NCBI GenBank assembly: GCA_035646975.1
Contig: DASROJ010000372.1
Location: 1-5,591 of the forward strand
Direction of reading: 5' to 3'
Source of the DNA: DASROJ01 sp035646975
Lineage (GTDB): Bacteria > Acidobacteriota > Polarisedimenticolia > JACPZX01 > DASXTC01
DNA: 5,591 nucleotides
Shown piece by piece: positions 1 through 5,591 of the stretch; the first letter of the stretch is position 1; each line of letters opens with the position of its first letter. The translations under genes were made by a program, and so were the position numbers. The notes beneath the pieces are model-generated. The model was not told where the DNA came from, did no database searches, and saw only the letters and a list, made by a program, of their open reading frames with translations.

Positions 1-551
1 ACGGCGACCTGGTGTACAGCTTCTCGGTGAGGCTCACCGGAGATCGGGAGCAGGCGCGCGATCTCGCGCAGGATGCTTTCGTTCGCATCCTGCGGGGCGC
101 CTCGACATTTCGCGGCGAGGCCTCGGCGAAGACCTGGGTCTGCCAGGTGGTCATCAACTGCCACCGCAACCGCGCGCGCTGGTGGCGCAGGCTCAAGCGA
201 GGCCGCACCGTGTCGCTGGACGACAGGATTGGCCGGGCCGATGGCGAGGCCGGCGAAGCCCCGGGGATGACGCTCGGGGCCACGCTGGCCGACCCGAGAC
301 CGGGCGCCGACCAGATGGCGCAATCACGCGAAACCCGGCTGAGGCTGGAGCAGGAGTTGGGTCGACTGCCACGCCAGCAGCGCGCGGCGTTGATCCTCAG
401 AGAGGTGGAAGGCATGAGCTACTCGGAAATCGCCGCCGCGCTCGGCGTGCGCGAAGGCACCGTGAAGTCGCGGCTGGCCCGGGCCAGAGAGACGCTGCGT
501 CTGGCGCTGTCGGACCTCGCGGCCCTCCGCGTTGGTGGGCAGACGACATGA
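1..551 (+). CDS. ECF-type RNA polymerase sigma-70 factor (5' end cut by window)
   Basis: Seen: an open frame enters from the window edge and ends at TGA 549-551. The codons before the GTG at 12 read G-D-L and fit the start of sigma region 2.1, so that GTG is unlikely to be the true start and some N-terminal residues are missing. Region 2 follows (about 3-190), with RLTGDREQARDLAQDAFVRI typical of core binding, then a tryptophan- and arginine-rich stretch for -10 recognition. A fairly long acidic linker (about 205-320) separates it from region 4 (about 350-500), whose helix-turn-helix reads YSEIAAALGVREGTVKSRLA. Known for the family: two-domain ECF factors direct RNA polymerase to stress or envelope promoters and are usually held inactive by an anti-sigma factor encoded next door. 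That fits here, since the stop overlaps the start of a membrane zinc-finger protein. The ECF subgroup and target genes cannot be told from this window. Confidence 0.95.
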   Translation, partial: GDLVYSFSVRLTGDREQARDLAQDAFVRILRGASTFRGEASAKTWVCQVVINCHRNRARWWRRLKRGRTVSLDDRIGRADGEAGEAPGMTLGATLADPRPGADQMAQSRETRLRLEQELGRLPRQQRAALILREVEGMSYSEIAAALGVREGTVKSRLARARETLRLALSDLAALRVGGQTT

Positions 552-1699
552 GCCACGCGCGGTGGGAACAGCAGATCGGTCCGTTGCTGGACGGCGAGCT
601 GCCTTCGGCCGAAGCGGCCCGCGTGCGCGAGCACGTCGAGACCTGTGGCGATTGCCGCGCCAGGCTCGATCAGATCAGGCAGTTGTCGCATTCGATCCAG
701 CTGCTGCCGCGCGAACCGATGCCGGTCGATCTCAAGGCCGACATCCTGGGCGCGCAAGCGCGCCGCGGGCAACCCGCGATGCGCCCGGCCTGGTCTCGCC
801 CGTGGGCTGTCGCTTCGCTGGCCAGCGCGGCGCTCGTCGTGGTCGTCGCCGTGGTGACGACGCTGCGGCAAGGCGAGGGCACACCGGCGCCGGTCCTCAT
901 CGGGCGGGTCACCACGCAGATGGATTCAACGCTCAAGGAATCCACCGGAGCGCCGCCGAGCCGCGCCAGGCCCGCCGAGGCGCCCGGGATGGACAAGAGC
1001 GACAAGAGCGATACGGGCAATACGGGCGATGCGGGCGATGCGGATGCTGCGCATGAGGCGGATTCCGCGCTTGATGCATTGACCCGCAGGAAGGACACCC
1101 CTCAGGCCACGCCGCGGAAGATCGCGCGGCAGGAGCTCGGCAAGCAATCGCTTCCGGTCGAAGAGAGCAAGAAGAAGCTCAATGCGGCCGAATCGCTGCC
1201 TGTCCGCGAGTCGGAGATGGCCGCGCAAGGCGCGGTGGTCGCGCGCTACACCACCCTGCTGGTGCTGAGCGAAGGACAGGATCCGTTCCTGTCCCGGATC
1301 GTCGCCGAGGGAATGCCGGCAACCGCCTCGGGTGACTCGGGCGCTTTGGCGCCACAGGCCAGGACCGCCCCGAGCAGCGCACCGGCCGCCGGGCTGGCGG
1401 CCCCGGAGTCGCTTGGCGATCAGAATCGATCGGCGACGCGCGGAGACAGCGCGCTGTCACTGCGCGCGCTGGCGCAGCGGCGCGGGCCGGCGGCAACGCT
1501 GACCTACCTGGCGTCCATCGCGCCGGATGGCCGCATCCTGTCGGCCCAGCTGATCGGAGCGCGCACCGAGAGCGTCGAGGTCATCGATGCGGTGGGGGCC
1601 CTGCTTCAGGGCGGACAGGTGGCGTCTCCGGCGGAGCGTCCCGCGCGGACGATGACCGCCGCGATCGAGGTCAGGCTGCCCGCCGCACCCGGCAACTGA
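548..1699 (+). CDS. membrane-anchored zinc-finger anti-sigma factor with long extracytoplasmic domain
   Basis: Start ATG 548 overlaps the sigma stop (ATGA), implying translational coupling; a weak Shine-Dalgarno-like GGTGGG lies 8 nt upstream. The frame is open further upstream, but only as a shadow of the sigma gene. The 383-residue protein begins with a zf-HC2/ZAS domain: H29-x3-C33-x2-C36 in HVETCGDC, followed by a helical segment to about 53. One transmembrane helix spans about 86-106, rich in Val and Ala. The rest should lie outside the cytoplasmic membrane: a charged, Gly/Asp/Lys-rich low-complexity stretch (149-166, a 9-bp DNA repeat), an Ala/Pro-rich linker, and a C-terminal segment (about 315-378) with a strand, a D327-G-R turn, a helix and a final strand, resembling TonB C-terminal domains. 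By family knowledge the N-terminal domain sequesters the neighbouring sigma factor; the outer part would sense the signal or be cleaved. The anti-sigma role is well supported; the TonB-like fold is inference. Confidence 0.9.
   Translation: MSHARWEQQIGPLLDGELPSAEAARVREHVETCGDCRARLDQIRQLSHSIQLLPREPMPVDLKADILGAQARRGQPAMRPAWSRPWAVASLASAALVVVVAVVTTLRQGEGTPAPVLIGRVTTQMDSTLKESTGAPPSRARPAEAPGMDKSDKSDTGNTGDAGDADAAHEADSALDALTRRKDTPQATPRKIARQELGKQSLPVEESKKKLNAAESLPVRESEMAAQGAVVARYTTLLVLSEGQDPFLSRIVAEGMPATASGDSGALAPQARTAPSSAPAAGLAAPESLGDQNRSATRGDSALSLRALAQRRGPAATLTYLASIAPDGRILSAQLIGARTESVEVIDAVGALLQGGQVASPAERPARTMTAAIEVRLPAAPGN
992..1045 (+). repeat. degenerate 9-bp tandem repeat, six units, inside the anti-sigma gene
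   Basis: Six consecutive in-frame 9-mers: gacaagagc twice, gatacgggc, aatacgggc, gatgcgggc, gatgcggat. They encode tripeptides of the type D-K-S, D-T-G, N-T-G, D-A-G and D-A-D (residues 149-166) in the linker just outside the membrane helix. Unit length is a multiple of three, so gain or loss of a copy keeps the frame and only changes linker length. Confidence 0.8.
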
Positions 1700-1718
1700 T
1701 CCGGCGGTCGCGGTTTTT
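1683..1718 (+). terminator. possible intrinsic terminator of the sigma/anti-sigma operon
   Basis: A GC-rich hairpin can be drawn by hand. CCGC 1683-1686 pairs with GCGG 1710-1713; A1687 and C1688 pair with T1708 and G1707; CCGG 1689-1692 pairs with CCGG 1701-1704. Small bulges lie on the 3' side (C1709, and C1705-G1706) and the loop has 8 nt. Five T residues (1714-1718) follow directly. The anti-sigma stop codon lies in the loop. The T-tract is short and the stem imperfect, so this is a candidate only. Confidence 0.4.
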
Positions 1719-1745
1719 GACTGCCATCAGACGCTGCACTATACT
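1717..1745 (+). promoter_or_regulatory. sigma-70-type promoter for argS
   Basis: TTGACT (1717-1722) and TATACT (1740-1745) are separated by exactly 17 bp; each differs from the TTGACA/TATAAT consensus at one position. This is the strongest promoter-like site I see in the window, and it lies in the gap before argS. Transcription would be expected to begin about 7 bp after the -10, near 1751-1753, leaving only about 5-7 nt before the ATG at 1758. The first two T of the -35 are also the last two of the preceding T-tract. Confidence 0.75.
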
Positions 1746-1757
1746 CGCGCCCCAACC

Positions 1758-3728
1758 ATGGCCACATCCTTCCAGCCACCGATCCGCGAAGCCCTGCGCG
1801 CCCGCGTGCGGGAACTTTTCTCGGTCGAGCTGCGTGACGTCGTGCTCGAGTTTCCGCCGAATCTCGAGCTGGGCGATCTGGCCTGCCCGGTGGCGTTCGA
1901 CCTGGCGCGCACCCTGAAGCGCAACCCGCGCCAGATCGCCGCGGAGATCATCGCCGGGTTTCCCAGGTTGTCCGGCGTCGAACGGCTCGAGGTCGCCGGG
2001 GGCGGATTCATCAACATCTTCTACGAGCGCTCCTTCGTCCCCGGCGCGCTGATGGCCGATCTGGCCGGTTCGCGCGTGGCGCGCCCCGGCGGCGACAAGG
2101 TGATCGTCGAGCACACCAATATCAATCCGAACAAGGCCGCGCATATCGGGCACCTGCGCAACGCGGTGCTCGGCGACACCTTCGTGCGGCTGCTCAGACA
2201 CGCGGGACACACCGTCGAGGTGCAGAACTACATCGACGACACCGGCGTGCAGGTGGCCGACCTGGTCGTCGGGTTCATCCATCTGCGGGGACTCGGCACG
2301 CCGGCGGACATCGAGACCGCAATACCCGCGGGGCTCAGCTTCGACTACTTCTGCTGGGATCTGTACGCGCAGGTGACCGAGTTCTACGAGGCGGACAAGA
2401 CCCGTCTGGGTCTTCGCGCCGACACGCTCAAGAAGATGGAGGAGGGCGAGGGAGCCGAGGGCGCTCTGGCGCGATGGATCGCGCCGAAGATCGTCCGGTG
2501 CCATCTCGCCACCATGGAGCGGATCGGCGTGCGCTACGACCTGCTGCCCTGGGAGAGCCACATCATCGGCCTGCGATTCTGGGCGCGGGCGTTCGAGCTG
2601 CTGAAGTCTTCCGGCGCGATCCAGCATGTCACGGAGGGGGACCGGAAGGGCTGCTGGATCATGGAGCTTCCCGTGTCGGCCGACACGCCCGCGCTGGCGG
2701 AAGAGGCGAAGATCATCGTCCGATCCAACGGGACCGTGACCTACGTGGGAAAGGACATCGCCTACCAGCTCTGGAAGATGGGCCTGCTCGGCATCGACTT
2801 CCAGTACCGGAGGTTTCACACCTACCCGGACGGGCAGGAGCTCTGGTCCACCGCCACCGAACAGGGAGAGACGCTTCATCCGGCCTTCGGCGGCGCGCGG
2901 CGCGTGTACAACGTGATCGACGTGAGACAGTCGTACCTGCAGCGCGTCGTCCAGCAGGGGCTGCGCTGCCTCGGTCACCAGGATGCCGCCGATCGGTCGC
3001 ATCATTTCGCCTACGAGATGGTGGCGCTGACACCATCGTGCGCGAAGACGCTCGGACTGGAGGTGTCGGCGGAGGACGAGGGGCGATCGCACATCGAGAT
3101 GTCGGGCCGGCGCGGTTACGGGGTCAAGGCCGACGACCTGATCGACGCGTTGATCAAGTCGGCGCGCGAGGAGGTCGCCAAGCGGGCGGCCGAGGGCGGA
3201 GCCGCTGCGGCCGACGAAACCGCCGAGCGGGTGGCCATCGGCGCGCTGCGTTATTTCATGATCAAGTACACGCGCAACAAGATCATCGCGTTTGATTTCG
3301 ACGAGGTGCTCAGCTTCGAGGGGGAAACTGGTCCGTATCTTCTCTACTCGGTGGTGCGCGCCAACAACATCTTCAACAAGATGGCCGAGCGCGAAGGTTT
3401 CGACCCGGCGAGGATTGGCGAGTCGATCCGGTCGATCGACTTTTCGTTTCTCGCGGCCGCGCAGGACGACCACTGGGAGCTGCTGAGCCTGCTGACACGC
3501 TTTGACGACATGGTCGACCAGGCCGTCAGAGCCGAAGAGCCCTCGATCATCGCCCGCTACGCCTTCGCGCTGGCGCAGTGCTTCAACCATTTCTATCATC
3601 AGTTCCCGGTCATGCGGGAGAGCGATTCCAACCTGAAGGCCGCGCGCGTCGCCTTGACCTGGCTCTTCCTCGAGTACCAGCGCAAGGCGCTGGATCTGAT
3701 GGGCATCGAGATTCCCGCCCGGATGTGA
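1758..3728 (+). CDS. argS: arginyl-tRNA synthetase (ArgRS, class I)
   Basis: A cytoplasmic enzyme that charges tRNA-Arg with arginine using ATP. The 656-residue protein starts at ATG 1758. It has an N-terminal ArgRS additional domain (about 8-95), then the class I Rossmann catalytic core with H129-I-G-H132 in the context NPNKAAHIGHLRNAVLGD. The KMSKS-equivalent loop is M448-S-G-R-R-G453, followed by YGVKADDLID. A DALR anticodon-binding domain runs from about G525 (GPYLLYSVVRANNIF) to the end, finishing in LMGIEIPARM. It is longer than E. coli ArgRS (577 residues), with extra sequence between the HIGH motif and the second half of the core (about 165-330). Similar long forms are, from memory, common in some non-proteobacterial phyla. 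The start is supported by the promoter 12 bp upstream; no Shine-Dalgarno sequence precedes it, as expected for a near-leaderless mRNA. All key motifs are present and I see no frameshift. Confidence 0.97.
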   Translation: MATSFQPPIREALRARVRELFSVELRDVVLEFPPNLELGDLACPVAFDLARTLKRNPRQIAAEIIAGFPRLSGVERLEVAGGGFINIFYERSFVPGALMADLAGSRVARPGGDKVIVEHTNINPNKAAHIGHLRNAVLGDTFVRLLRHAGHTVEVQNYIDDTGVQVADLVVGFIHLRGLGTPADIETAIPAGLSFDYFCWDLYAQVTEFYEADKTRLGLRADTLKKMEEGEGAEGALARWIAPKIVRCHLATMERIGVRYDLLPWESHIIGLRFWARAFELLKSSGAIQHVTEGDRKGCWIMELPVSADTPALAEEAKIIVRSNGTVTYVGKDIAYQLWKMGLLGIDFQYRRFHTYPDGQELWSTATEQGETLHPAFGGARRVYNVIDVRQSYLQRVVQQGLRCLGHQDAADRSHHFAYEMVALTPSCAKTLGLEVSAEDEGRSHIEMSGRRGYGVKADDLIDALIKSAREEVAKRAAEGGAAAADETAERVAIGALRYFMIKYTRNKIIAFDFDEVLSFEGETGPYLLYSVVRANNIFNKMAEREGFDPARIGESIRSIDFSFLAAAQDDHWELLSLLTRFDDMVDQAVRAEEPSIIARYAFALAQCFNHFYHQFPVMRESDSNLKAARVALTWLFLEYQRKALDLMGIEIPARM

Positions 3729-3756
3729 GGGGCGGTTGACACACCCCAACCCATCC
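3721..3756. other. imperfect inverted repeat at the argS stop codon
   Basis: GGATG (3721-3725) can pair with CATCC (3752-3756), and GGGG (3729-3732) with CCCC (3744-3747), leaving a small asymmetric internal loop (3 nt against 4) and an 11-nt apical loop. The apical loop carries most of the TTGACA box. No T-tract follows, so it does not look like an intrinsic terminator. It could be chance in GC-rich DNA. Confidence 0.25.
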
Positions 3757-3764
3757 GTAACAAT
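3736..3764 (+). promoter_or_regulatory. possible sigma-70-type promoter for the diguanylate cyclase gene
   Basis: A perfect -35 hexamer, TTGACA (3736-3741), lies in the gap after argS. At 17-bp spacing the -10 is AACAAT (3759-3764, four of six matches, lacking the first T); at 16 bp it is TAACAA (3758-3763, three of six). The start would be near 3771, giving a leader of about 40 nt before ATG 3811. The weak -10 keeps confidence modest. Confidence 0.4.
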
Positions 3765-3810
3765 GACGGCTCCTGCCCGGTGTCGCTGACGACCCGGCCC
3801 GGCGGTCGCG

Positions 3811-4917
3811 ATGCCCGCATTCCCGATGGTGCCCATGGCTCCCAGCGAATCAGGCCCGGTGCGAACAGAAGATCCAGCCGAGCGCACCGCCGTCAAGGTG
3901 CTCGTCATCGGCCCCGATCAACCGAGGATCGCCTCGATTTCGAGCCGTTTGAGCGCGCTGGGATTCAACTGCCAGACCGCGCTGGCCTCCCCCACGTCGC
4001 TGCGCGGCGGGTTGCTGCACACCCCCGATGTCATCGCGGCGATCGAGGTGGGCGGGAGCTGGCAGCCGGCGCGGCGTCTTCTCGAGATGGACCTGTCGCA
4101 GCTTCACTCCGCGGCGCCGCCCGTGCTCGTGATCGCGGAGGGGGTGGGGCCGGCCGAACGCTCCGATGCGCTGGCCTCCCGGGAATCCGGTGTTCACGAC
4201 TGGGTCGATGCCTCCTGTCCCGATCGGGAGATCGCGGCGCGTCTGACGCGACTGGCGCGCTGGAAGAGGATGTCGTCGGAGCTGGAGGAGCTGCGGCGTC
4301 GCTGCGCCGAGATGGAGACCGTGGATCGTCTCACGGGGCTTCCCAACCACCGCGCCTTCCAGGAATATCTCGCCGTGGAGTTCCGGCGGGCCGAACGCTA
4401 CAAGTCCCCCCTTTCGTTGATCCTTTTCGACATCGACCGTTTTCGTTTCCTCAACGACACCTTTGGCCATCTCTGGGGTGACCGCGTGATCCAGTCGATC
4501 GCACGGGGCCTGCGAACCGTCGTGCGCGAGGTCGACATGGCCGCGCGCTACGGTGGCGAGGAATTCGCCGTGGTCCTGCCCGAGTCCGACGCCCGATCGG
4601 CGCTCGCCGTGGCGGGGCGCGTGCGCGGGCTGGTGGACGATCTCGGCGCGCGGCTGGCCGAGACACAGCGTTCCGAGACCCCGACGGAAGCCCCGGTCCG
4701 GATCACGATCAGCCTCGGCACCGCCACCTGGCCGGATGAAGGCACGGCCACCCGTGGCCTGCTGCTGGCGGCCGCGGAGGCGGCGCTTCGCCGCGCAAAG
4801 GACGAAGGACGCAACCGGACGGTGGCCCACGCCGCCCCCGCATCGTCGGAGACGCCGCCGATCGCCGCTCCGGCGGCCCGGGGCGGTCACGAGGGCGGAT
4901 CGGGGTGGTCTGGATGA
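3811..4917 (+). CDS. diguanylate cyclase (GGDEF) with degenerate receiver-like N-terminus
   Basis: Makes cyclic di-GMP from two GTP in the cytoplasm. The 368-residue protein starts at ATG 3811, after an in-frame TGA at 3787; a weak GGCGG lies 5 nt upstream, and ATG 3826 or 3835 are alternatives. Residues 28-150 look like a receiver fold (VKVLVIGPDQ, then PDVIAAIEV, then PVLVIAEG), but the acidic pair, phosphoacceptor Asp and conserved Lys are not visible. A short coiled coil (about 150-170) leads into the GGDEF domain: D172-R-L-T-G-L, metal-binding D207-I-D, F211-R-F-L-N215-D216, G219-H-L-W-G-D224, and catalytic G248-G-E-E-F252. An RxxD product-inhibition site (R239-E-V-D242) is placed exactly five residues upstream. 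The usual FK of the FKxxND motif is F-R here. The C-terminal tail (after about 335) is Ala/Pro/Gly-rich. The stop overlaps the next gene by ATGA. Catalytic activity is likely; the input signal is unknown. Confidence 0.93.
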   Translation: MPAFPMVPMAPSESGPVRTEDPAERTAVKVLVIGPDQPRIASISSRLSALGFNCQTALASPTSLRGGLLHTPDVIAAIEVGGSWQPARRLLEMDLSQLHSAAPPVLVIAEGVGPAERSDALASRESGVHDWVDASCPDREIAARLTRLARWKRMSSELEELRRRCAEMETVDRLTGLPNHRAFQEYLAVEFRRAERYKSPLSLILFDIDRFRFLNDTFGHLWGDRVIQSIARGLRTVVREVDMAARYGGEEFAVVLPESDARSALAVAGRVRGLVDDLGARLAETQRSETPTEAPVRITISLGTATWPDEGTATRGLLLAAAEAALRRAKDEGRNRTVAHAAPASSETPPIAAPAARGGHEGGSGWSG

Positions 4918-5591
4918 CACGCTGGTCCCTGCCGATCCTGCTCGCCCTGATCGGGTCGTTCCGCCTCGCCGAGGCCCTGCCCTCGCCGCCACCCGGTGTC
5001 TCGCGCGCCGACATCCTGCCGTTCAAGGAGGTCGCCGCGGGGATGAAGGGGATCGGCCGCACCGTGTTCAAGGGGACCACCGTGGAGGAGTTCAACGTCG
5101 AGATCATCGCGACGATGGAGAACATCCTGCCGAAGAAAAACCTGATCCTCGCGCGGCTCGATGGCGGTCCTCTGCGCGACACCGGGATCATGGAAGGGAT
5201 GAGCGGCAGCCCGGTCTACATCGGCGGCAAGCTGGTCGGAGCGGTCTCCTACTCGTGGGGGTTCGCCAAGGAGCCGATCTGCGGCATCACGCCGATCGAA
5301 GAGATGCTCGATGTGCTGGACCGCGGCACCGACCTGCCCGCCGGCACTGCCAAAACCGGCGCGCTTGTCCCTTCACGCACCGGCGAGCCGGCGCCCGTGT
5401 CGCTGCTGGCCTGGCCCGAACGGATCGCGGCCTTCCTGGGCGCGCAGTCGAATCACCTGGCCGCGGTGATGACGCCCGGCCCGGTCCTGCCCGCATCGCT
5501 TTCGCCGTTGCGACCCACGCTGGTGTTTTCCGGCTACAGGCCCGAGGCGGCGCGCGCATTGTTTCCGTTGTTCGAATCGATGTCGCTGCAC
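4914..5591 (+). CDS. exported SpoIVB peptidase S55-like protein (3' end cut by window)
   Basis: This frame stays open to the window end (226 residues visible). ATG 4914 overlaps the cyclase stop (ATGA), with a weak GGGGTGG 5 nt upstream. A signal peptide is clear: T-R-W at the start, a hydrophobic run of about residues 5-16, and an A19-E-A21 cleavage site. Next comes GMKGIGRTVFKGTTVEEF (about 43-60), a strand-rich stretch, LARLDGGPLRDTGIMEGMSG, and G95-M-S97-G-S-P100, the serine motif of S55/SpoIVB-like peptidases, then VYIGGKLVGAVSYSW and EPICGITPIEEM. SpoIVB itself is a sporulation serine protease, but proteins of this style occur in non-sporulating, mostly Gram-negative-type phyla with unknown function (from memory). 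No histidine occurs before S97, so classical His-Ser catalysis in that order is not visible. The protein should act outside the cytoplasmic membrane. The family call is fairly secure; peptidase activity is not. Confidence 0.8.
   Translation, partial: MTRWSLPILLALIGSFRLAEALPSPPPGVSRADILPFKEVAAGMKGIGRTVFKGTTVEEFNVEIIATMENILPKKNLILARLDGGPLRDTGIMEGMSGSPVYIGGKLVGAVSYSWGFAKEPICGITPIEEMLDVLDRGTDLPAGTAKTGALVPSRTGEPAPVSLLAWPERIAAFLGAQSNHLAAVMTPGPVLPASLSPLRPTLVFSGYRPEAARALFPLFESMSLH

Noticed and set aside
12..14. GTG at 12 as the true start of the sigma factor
   Set aside because: The preceding in-frame codons continue the region 2 consensus and no stop separates them from the window edge, so the gene most likely starts upstream.
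182..547. Upstream extension of the anti-sigma reading frame
   Set aside because: This part overlaps the sigma-factor gene, encodes low-complexity Arg/Ala-rich sequence, and the natural start is ATG 548 coupled to the sigma stop and followed at once by the zinc-finger domain.
3721..3764. Intrinsic terminator after argS
   Set aside because: A hairpin can be drawn but no run of T follows, so I do not call a terminator.
1701..3810. A 12-bp direct match (ccggcggtcgcg) at 1701-1712 and 3799-3810, upstream of argS and of the cyclase gene
   Set aside because: A 12-base match is expected by chance a few times in a GC-rich window of this size, and its position relative to the two promoters differs, so it is not evidence of a shared operator.
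1671..3908. 745-codon open frame on the - strand opposite argS
   Set aside because: It lies antisense to an unmistakable argS with all motifs intact, is rich in His/Arg/Gly of the kind produced by GC-rich antisense frames, and matches no family I recognise. It is a codon-bias shadow.
3850..4992. 380-codon open frame on the - strand opposite the diguanylate cyclase
   Set aside because: Same reason: Arg/Gly-rich antisense reading of a clear GGDEF gene.

Overview
The window is strongly GC-rich, with G or C at most third codon positions, and is densely coding on the + strand. It holds five genes: two cut by the window ends, three complete. Nothing looks mobile and there is no RNA gene or CRISPR array. 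The taxon is not certain. The long form of arginyl-tRNA synthetase and the secreted SpoIVB/S55-like protein suggest an Acidobacteriota-type bacterium or another GC-rich environmental lineage such as Myxococcota or Eisenbacteria. This is inference from protein style, not a search result.

Layout. Positions 1-551 are the 3' part of an ECF (extracytoplasmic function) sigma factor gene. It overlaps by ATGA the gene for a single-pass zinc-finger anti-sigma factor (548-1699), which has a long extracytoplasmic part ending in a possible TonB-C-like fold. A 58-bp gap follows. It holds a probable intrinsic terminator whose T-tract runs into a near-consensus sigma-70 promoter (TTGACT, 17 bp, TATACT). That promoter sits so close to the argS start codon (1758) that the argS mRNA should be almost leaderless. 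argS (1758-3728) encodes a complete 656-residue arginyl-tRNA synthetase.

After an 82-bp gap with a perfect TTGACA -35 box and a weak -10 comes a diguanylate cyclase gene (3811-4917). Its protein has a degenerate receiver-like N-terminus, a short coiled coil, and an intact GGEEF domain with an RxxD inhibitory site. It overlaps by ATGA the last gene (4914 to the window end), an exported protein with a SpoIVB peptidase S55-like segment. That segment has the GMSGSP serine motif but no histidine upstream of it.

How the parts work together: the first two genes form a standard envelope-stress sense-and-respond pair; argS is housekeeping with its own promoter; the cyclase and the S55-like protein are translationally coupled and may form a c-di-GMP/envelope unit. 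I see no clearly new multi-gene system. The best leads are the near-leaderless argS promoter, the histidine-less S55-like protein coupled to a diguanylate cyclase, and the unusual anti-sigma C-terminus.
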